A program made the translations under genes and the position numbers. From Aquila chrysaetos chrysaetos (lineage: Eukaryota > Chordata > Aves > Accipitriformes > Accipitridae), in contig NW_024470381.1 in NCBI RefSeq assembly GCF_900496995.4, positions 248,001-312,000 on the forward strand: a stretch of 64,000 nt of DNA, in the 5' to 3' direction. Shown one piece after another: positions 58,479-64,000 of this stretch (position 1 is the stretch's first letter; each line of letters begins with the position of its first letter). Under the pieces are notes generated by a model. It saw only the letters and a program-made list of their open reading frames with translations. It was not told the DNA's origin and did no database searches.

Positions 58479-61400
58479 GTCCAGTAACCGCCTCTCCCGA
58501 GAGCCTCTCTGTCTGTCTGTGTCTGTCTGTCCGGCTCGCCGGACCAGGTTTGGGGGGGGGGGGGGGGGCAACGCGGGGCGACCGGTGGGGGGGGGGAAGG
58601 GGTCGGGGGGGGGGGACGATGGGGGCCTGGGGAGGGGGGGGGACAAGGCCTGAGGTGAGCGGGGGAGCCAGGGCGCAGGCCTGAGGCGGGCGGGGGGGGG
58701 GGGGGGTAGGCCTGGCTTTGGGGGGGGGGGGGGGGAGCGGGGCCCGGGGGGGGGGCTGCGAGGAGGAGGAGGAAGCGGGGCCAGAGGCAGGGACAGCCGG
58801 GGATATTTAGGGGGGGGGGGGGGAATGTCCTGGGTAGAGCAGGAGGCCGAGGGAGGAGGAGGAGGGGGCCGCGGCCTGGGTAGAGCCAGGCCCTGAAGGT
58901 AGCGCAGGGCCTGGGGTACCATGGCGGGGGGGGGGATGTTGGGGGGGGGTTATGAGAGGAGCGAGGGTCTGGAAGAGGCCAGGGAGAGGGGTGGGGGGGG
59001 CTCCTAGTTGCTTTTTGGGGGGGGTCCTAGCTGCCTTTTTTGGGGGGGGAGGGGGGTCCTTAATGAGGTCTTTAATGACGTTATTTCTCCTGGGCAGCAC
59101 TGGCCTCATTAACGTCCCCTTTGTCTTCTTTTCGCTTCTTAAAAATTATTCCTTGGCTCAAATCAGGGAGTGCAGGCAGGGATAGGAAGGTAGCGAGGGT
59201 TGGGGGTGTAGGGGGTATGGGGGGGGGGGTGTTGGGGTGCAGTAGCCTCCATCACCCCCCCCCTTTTGATAGAGAAAGGCTCACCTCCAGTGCTCCCAGG
59301 TATTAAAAAGTTTAAAAAAATATATATATCCCCCAGGAACCCCCTCTTTCCTCTGAGATGTATGTAAAGCACCTTCTTCCCCCTCCCCAAACATAACTTT
59401 AGCCGTTTCCTTTATTACCACTTTTTTTTTTTCTTAGTTGAAACCATATAGCCAGAAAGTATCGGCAAAAATAAACAGTTTAAGCCTGTATGTCTGGGGG
59501 GGGAAAAAAAGATAAAAAAAAGAACGAGGTTTGCTGCCTTCCCACTCCCCTGGAGGGCAGGTGTGCAGTGCAGAGAGCTGCTTTTATGCATTAGCATGCC
59601 TTTGTCTCTGAGGAGGTTTGTTTTCCATGTGATGCAGGGTTGGGTTTGTAAGTAAGCTCTTTTATTGAATAATTAAATTATACCTTTTCCTGCCTCCCCC
59701 CCCGCCCCCCTCCCCGCCACCAAGTCCTGAGATCATCTGCAGGGTATGTTTCAGTAAGCAGTGAGTTGATACTGTGTGTGTACAAACCAAGCAGAATTCT
59801 CCCCTGTTGTAATGGCTGATAGAGTTATGCACCCCACTGATGTGAATGTTTAAAAGACAAAAAAGTCACAAAAGCACACAATTTACTCCCAAATATGTCT
59901 GTTGTGACGTTTCCAGGTGAAGTAGCACAGAAATGCCTCGGTAAAACTCATACCACTCTGACCCTTGATGCCTTCTAGACGTAGGATGTGGATCCATTGC
60001 TTTGTCTGCAAACTCCATCCTCATTCCATTACGTTGACTGTAAACCGGCTGCCCCTGGGTGCGGGTTTGCCTGTAAAGCAGAAAAAGATGTTAAAAAGTT
60101 TTGTTAAACAACTCCAAAGTGTGTCAAAAAGAAAAAAAAAAGGTGGCAAAGAAAGCACTGTTTCCCAAATGTCATCACACATTGTTCCCCCATCCCCATA
60201 TACAGACTCATGTTGGATAAATTAGAGAAATTGAAGTAGTGACGTACAGTGCAAGCACCCAGTTTGTAACAAATCTCGTTAGTGTCCTCAATTTTCCTTC
60301 TCCCTTTCTTTTCCTTTGTCGATCAGGTGCGTTATGTTCCTCACGCTACTTCACACGATTCAAGTTCGAAGTAAGAACACCATGCACAGTGTTGGGTATT
60401 TCTCCCCCTCCCCATCCAACTAATTTAATTTCTTGGGTTAGTTTTTCCTGGAGACCAAAACCACACACTTCTGCCCCTTTTCATCCAGCTTACATTGTCC
60501 TCAGGTGGAAAAAAGCCCAGTGTTCCCTCTAAGCACACCGATACAGTTGTGTGAAATTGTGGTGGTTTGTTTCCCCCTTGTCTTTATTCCCTAAAAAACG
60601 AAAGAGAAAGGTATATACATCTGCTTAAACTGTTAAAATATTGCAAGCACTTGGTATAGCAAATTACAGGGCTTTTTGTATAATTTAATTGCATACCAGA
60701 AAGGGGTTTTCACATAAAACAATATCCAGTGGTGTCTTTTATGCCTTTTTGTCGCTGTTTTAAAATGTTTTGTGACAGGACCGTTATGGTCCCTGTACCT
60801 TCTGTGGCTTAATTTTGCCACAAAACCATAAATCTGGGATTTTTCCCCCCCCCCGCCTTGATCAAATGTCCACTATCAGAGCTTGAAAATGTTACTGGTC
60901 TGGCCGGAATGTTTTTAGTTCAGAGAGAGTGGGACCTCATAGTATTGATTTTTCCCCCCTAATATATTCAATTAGTAACTTTGTTCTGTTATTTTACTAA
61001 ATGTATGTACATGTTAAGCTTTATACTTCCACTCTTGATCCCAGAAAAATCGAAACTGGTTTTTGATTGTCCACTGCTAACGGCATAAGTGATTTTTTTA
61101 TCCATACCAAGATGAGTTGGAAAGGGCAGATGCAGCAGAAAAGAAAGAAAATAGGCTGCCGGAACACTTTAGGTTAATTTTCTCCCTTTTGAGGGACGGA
61201 AGAACCAGGGATTGTTCGAGTGTCAGGAGTTCTCAGGGATTGTACTGCCAAGTTTACAGGAGTTGTTGACTGGTTCCATAAAGTGAGTAGTAGGGGTTTT
61301 TTTTAATATAGTTAAATATTAGCTGTAGGAGTCAAACTTCTTGTTTGGGGCTTTTCCTTGTGCCTTGCTTCCCCTGACCCATTTTTAGTTGGGCTCAAAC

Positions 61401-64000
61401 TCCTAGCGCTCATGATTTGCTAGAGATTACCTTTTTAATTGCGCAAACACTCAGGCAGCCATTTAACATCGGTACTGTGAGTAGCTCCCTGGAAAATCGG
61501 AGCAACTTCTGATAGCAAAGCAAAGCACCCACCAGGAATTTTTTTTGCAGGGACAGGTTTTTTTTCTAAGGGTGTAATTGTTCGGCTGAGGCTCCTTAGG
61601 TTGAGCAAGGCTTTGTTATACTGGGTTAAAGGAAGGGTTAAAGCAAATCCCAGACCCCAGCATCTTTTTTTTTAGGGCCTGGGACGTATCCTGTTGCTGT
61701 GGCATCAGCCATGCTGTGGCAGCGAGGATGTCAGCACTCAGCATTAGGATTTCGCTGAAGTATTTGGATAGGAGGAGCAGGAAGCAGCTAACCTGCGAGC
61801 AGAGAGGATGTTCAGAATTTGCAGCTGAGTCAAGCACATTCCCTGAGAAATCTTGAGTTGTGACCAAATAGCGCTTGAAAGTTTCCCTTAGTATAAACGT
61901 CACTTAAAAACATGGATTTTAGGGATGTCAGGAGGAGGATTTGCCCCACTTACAGCCAGGAGTGGGCTAAAGTGATTTCTCTCCAAGCCTTGTATAAGTT
62001 GGTACAACATGTCTGTTACCATAATGAAAAAAAGAAAAACCCAAACCCAACTGTATAGAAGATAGAAAAAGCTGATAAATTTTAATGACTTCTGCCCCAG
62101 TCCCCACAGTTTGAATGAGGCAGCGTGGCCCCGCTGCCTTCAAAGCGGTGCTTCTTTTATTTCTTGATTGATGTATTTCCCCTGGTTTCCACTTGGAATA
62201 AATTGTAAGGCGGCCACACTGGCAGGCCAGAGGAGAGCTTAGTTCCTTTGGGATAACCAGTGTTTTGGTGAAAGAATAGAGATCTCACTGAATAATTTTC
62301 TCCAGTGCGAAGCGTGCAGGTGTGGTGCTGGGGTAGGATACATTTCCTCCGAGCAAGTTGTTGGTGAGGCAGTAAACTTCTGCTGAAGTGTTAAATGTGT
62401 GATTAATAACCTTTAGCTGGATATAGAGGTCAGTCTGAAAAGCCTGGCCTTGCGTTTTCATTAGAAAACCTTAAAATGCAGAGAATGAGCAAGAACTACG
62501 TGTCTGTCCTAAAAAGAGCTAAATTCCACTCAAAGCAGCATTATCTCCCTGCCCTGTTGTACACACGGAGGAGTCTGGTTTTAAATCCTGCTCTGAAATA
62601 GGTTGTGGAGAGTTGCTCTCAGCTGGGATGATCCATTCTCTACCAAAAAACCCACTCCCCCTCAAGCTTGGCCAGTTGGTTTATGGTTAGTTTTCAGTTT
62701 TTACTTGGTTTTACCACGCTTACGATTTTAATTTGCCGTCTGATCATTTCCCCACCCCATGGAGTACACTGTCAAATACATCAGATTGTTAAAAATCAAC
62801 TTTAAACTCATGGTTGCCCAGCTCGAGGCAGAAGGTGTTTATCCTAAAGATACGCACGTGTACGCACAGCTTAAGTCCCTGTCAAGTGTTTTTCTTAAGA
62901 TCACGTAAAATTAGAAGCAAACATTCGCTTATCATGAGATTAAATCGCATGGATTTGCAGTCCGGTGACTTCAAGAGCGTTTGCGCTTTATTTTCAGAGC
63001 CTTTCTCCTGCATCGCTTGGGGAGAAAAAAAAGCGTTTTCACCTACCCCGTGCTTTGCATTCCTCAAAGTTAAACCGAGATCTACCTTTGTACATGAACT
63101 CCCTCCCCGGTCTTGGCGTCTGTGGATCCGCTCTGGCAAAACCAGATCACGCACCAGGCAGGCGATTTCACGGTCAGCTGCACCTCTTGTGCAAAAAGCC
63201 GCCGTACAAAGGAAGGTTTCTTCCAGCAGGTCGGCTGCTAAATTGGGGGTTTTTTTATAGGGGTATTGTGTAGAAATTACACCAAGGTACGCATCTGTTG
63301 CACTTACGTATATAGAGCAGGTGAGAGCACACAAAGCTCTTTCTTTTCTTAAAAGTAGTAAAAAACACTGTTGTTTTTCCGAGGATGGCAGCCAAGAGGC
63401 TTATTTTTGACGGGGTTTCTTTCAGGTGTAACAAGCAAGGAGCAATAATATCTTTAATAGGTTTAGGAGGGTATATCAGCTATAACTGACAGTAAATCCG
63501 CTGTCTAGGCCACTAATTTGTCACTTCGTTCCACTCATTTCCAGATTTAACAAAGCCTCAGCTGTATAAAGTGACATTATTTATTTTAAGATGATATTTT
63601 AATTCTTGCGCTGCCCTTCAGTGGCCAGAATAGCAAAAAACCCACTGAACTTTCTCATAACACAGTCATTCCTACTATTTTTCCCATAGCAAAGTGCCCA
63701 CGCTGTCAGTATGGCAGGATAATGATTGGAAAGGGCTTTTGTTTTTTTTCCAGGCGTCGTCACCGCCGTGTTCCATCATTGCCGTGGCACTGAGGTCACA
63801 AACGCCGCACGGCACCCAGTGTGGGTCCTTCCACGAGGATGCGTGCTGCGCCGGGGACCATCCCCTGTAGATCAGGCGAGCAGGAGCAATAGGAAAGCCC
63901 GAGATGAGTGTGGATTCAGGGAAGAATTTTCCCCCAGTCAGTGTTTTCTGCAATACCAATAGTTGCTTAAGAGACATGGCTTCTTCACCACGTACCCGCA
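58479..64000 (+). other. ZC3H4 intron 1 (to window end)
   Basis: The first 0.6 kb (58540-59050) is extremely G-rich, with runs of 10-20 G. After about 59300 the sequence becomes AT-richer and unremarkable. No exon with ZC3H4 features, RNA gene or mobile element was recognised; short frames such as 62814-63260 are chance. The next exon must lie beyond the window. Confidence 0.6.
58540..59050 (+). repeat. G-run-rich start of ZC3H4 intron 1
   Basis: Many runs of 8-18 G on the transcribed plus strand just after exon 1. This gives strong G-quadruplex and R-loop potential next to a CpG promoter. Run lengths may not be exact in the assembly. Confidence 0.8.

Overview
This is vertebrate nuclear DNA, almost certainly from a bird. 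It carries several avian-type CR1 LINE 3' ends and two solo LTRs of ERVL-like type, and its genes are compact with short introns, as on a GC-rich avian microchromosome. The gene order is the mirror image of human 19q13.3: DHX34(-), C5AR1(-), CCDC9(-), BBC3/PUMA(+), SAE1(-), ZC3H4(+, first exon only). Orthologues were recognised from remembered human proteins and from synteny; no search was run.

Layout. Positions 1-23.7 kb are AT-richer and hold no exon I can support, only CR1 fragments, simple repeats and a 45-bp tandem repeat. At about 23-24 kb the composition shifts sharply to GC-rich. From 23.8 to 31.5 kb lies DHX34, a helicase of nonsense-mediated decay. All 16 coding exons can be placed, but four in-frame TGA codons and substitutions in helicase motifs II, V and VI indicate a decaying gene. 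From 33.4 to 36.1 kb is C5AR1, with an intact 350-residue coding exon, a non-coding first exon and a TATA box. From 36.9 to 41.7 kb is CCDC9. From 42.3 to 43.8 kb is an array of 12/13-bp units rich in GGTACC. From 43.85 to 47.15 kb is BBC3, with a CpG-rich promoter, a p53-type response element, a CRE, a BH3 exon and a poly(A) signal. From 49.8 to 57.7 kb is SAE1, nine exons and 346 codons as in human apart from one extra C in a C-run. SAE1 and ZC3H4 are divergent across a 0.67-kb CpG-rich shared promoter. The window ends inside ZC3H4 intron 1.

Tandem arrays fill most gaps: DHX34 intron 1, DHX34-C5AR1, CCDC9-BBC3, BBC3-SAE1 and SAE1 intron 1. Both solo LTRs landed inside such arrays and kept 5-bp target duplications.

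The genes do not form an operon-like system. DHX34 (NMD) and CCDC9 (exon-junction complex) both act in mRNA surveillance, BBC3 is the p53-induced apoptosis trigger, SAE1 activates SUMO, ZC3H4 restricts non-coding transcription, and C5AR1 is the complement anaphylatoxin receptor. No foreign or novel multigene system was found. The most noteworthy items are the decayed DHX34 and the avian BBC3 with its p53 element.
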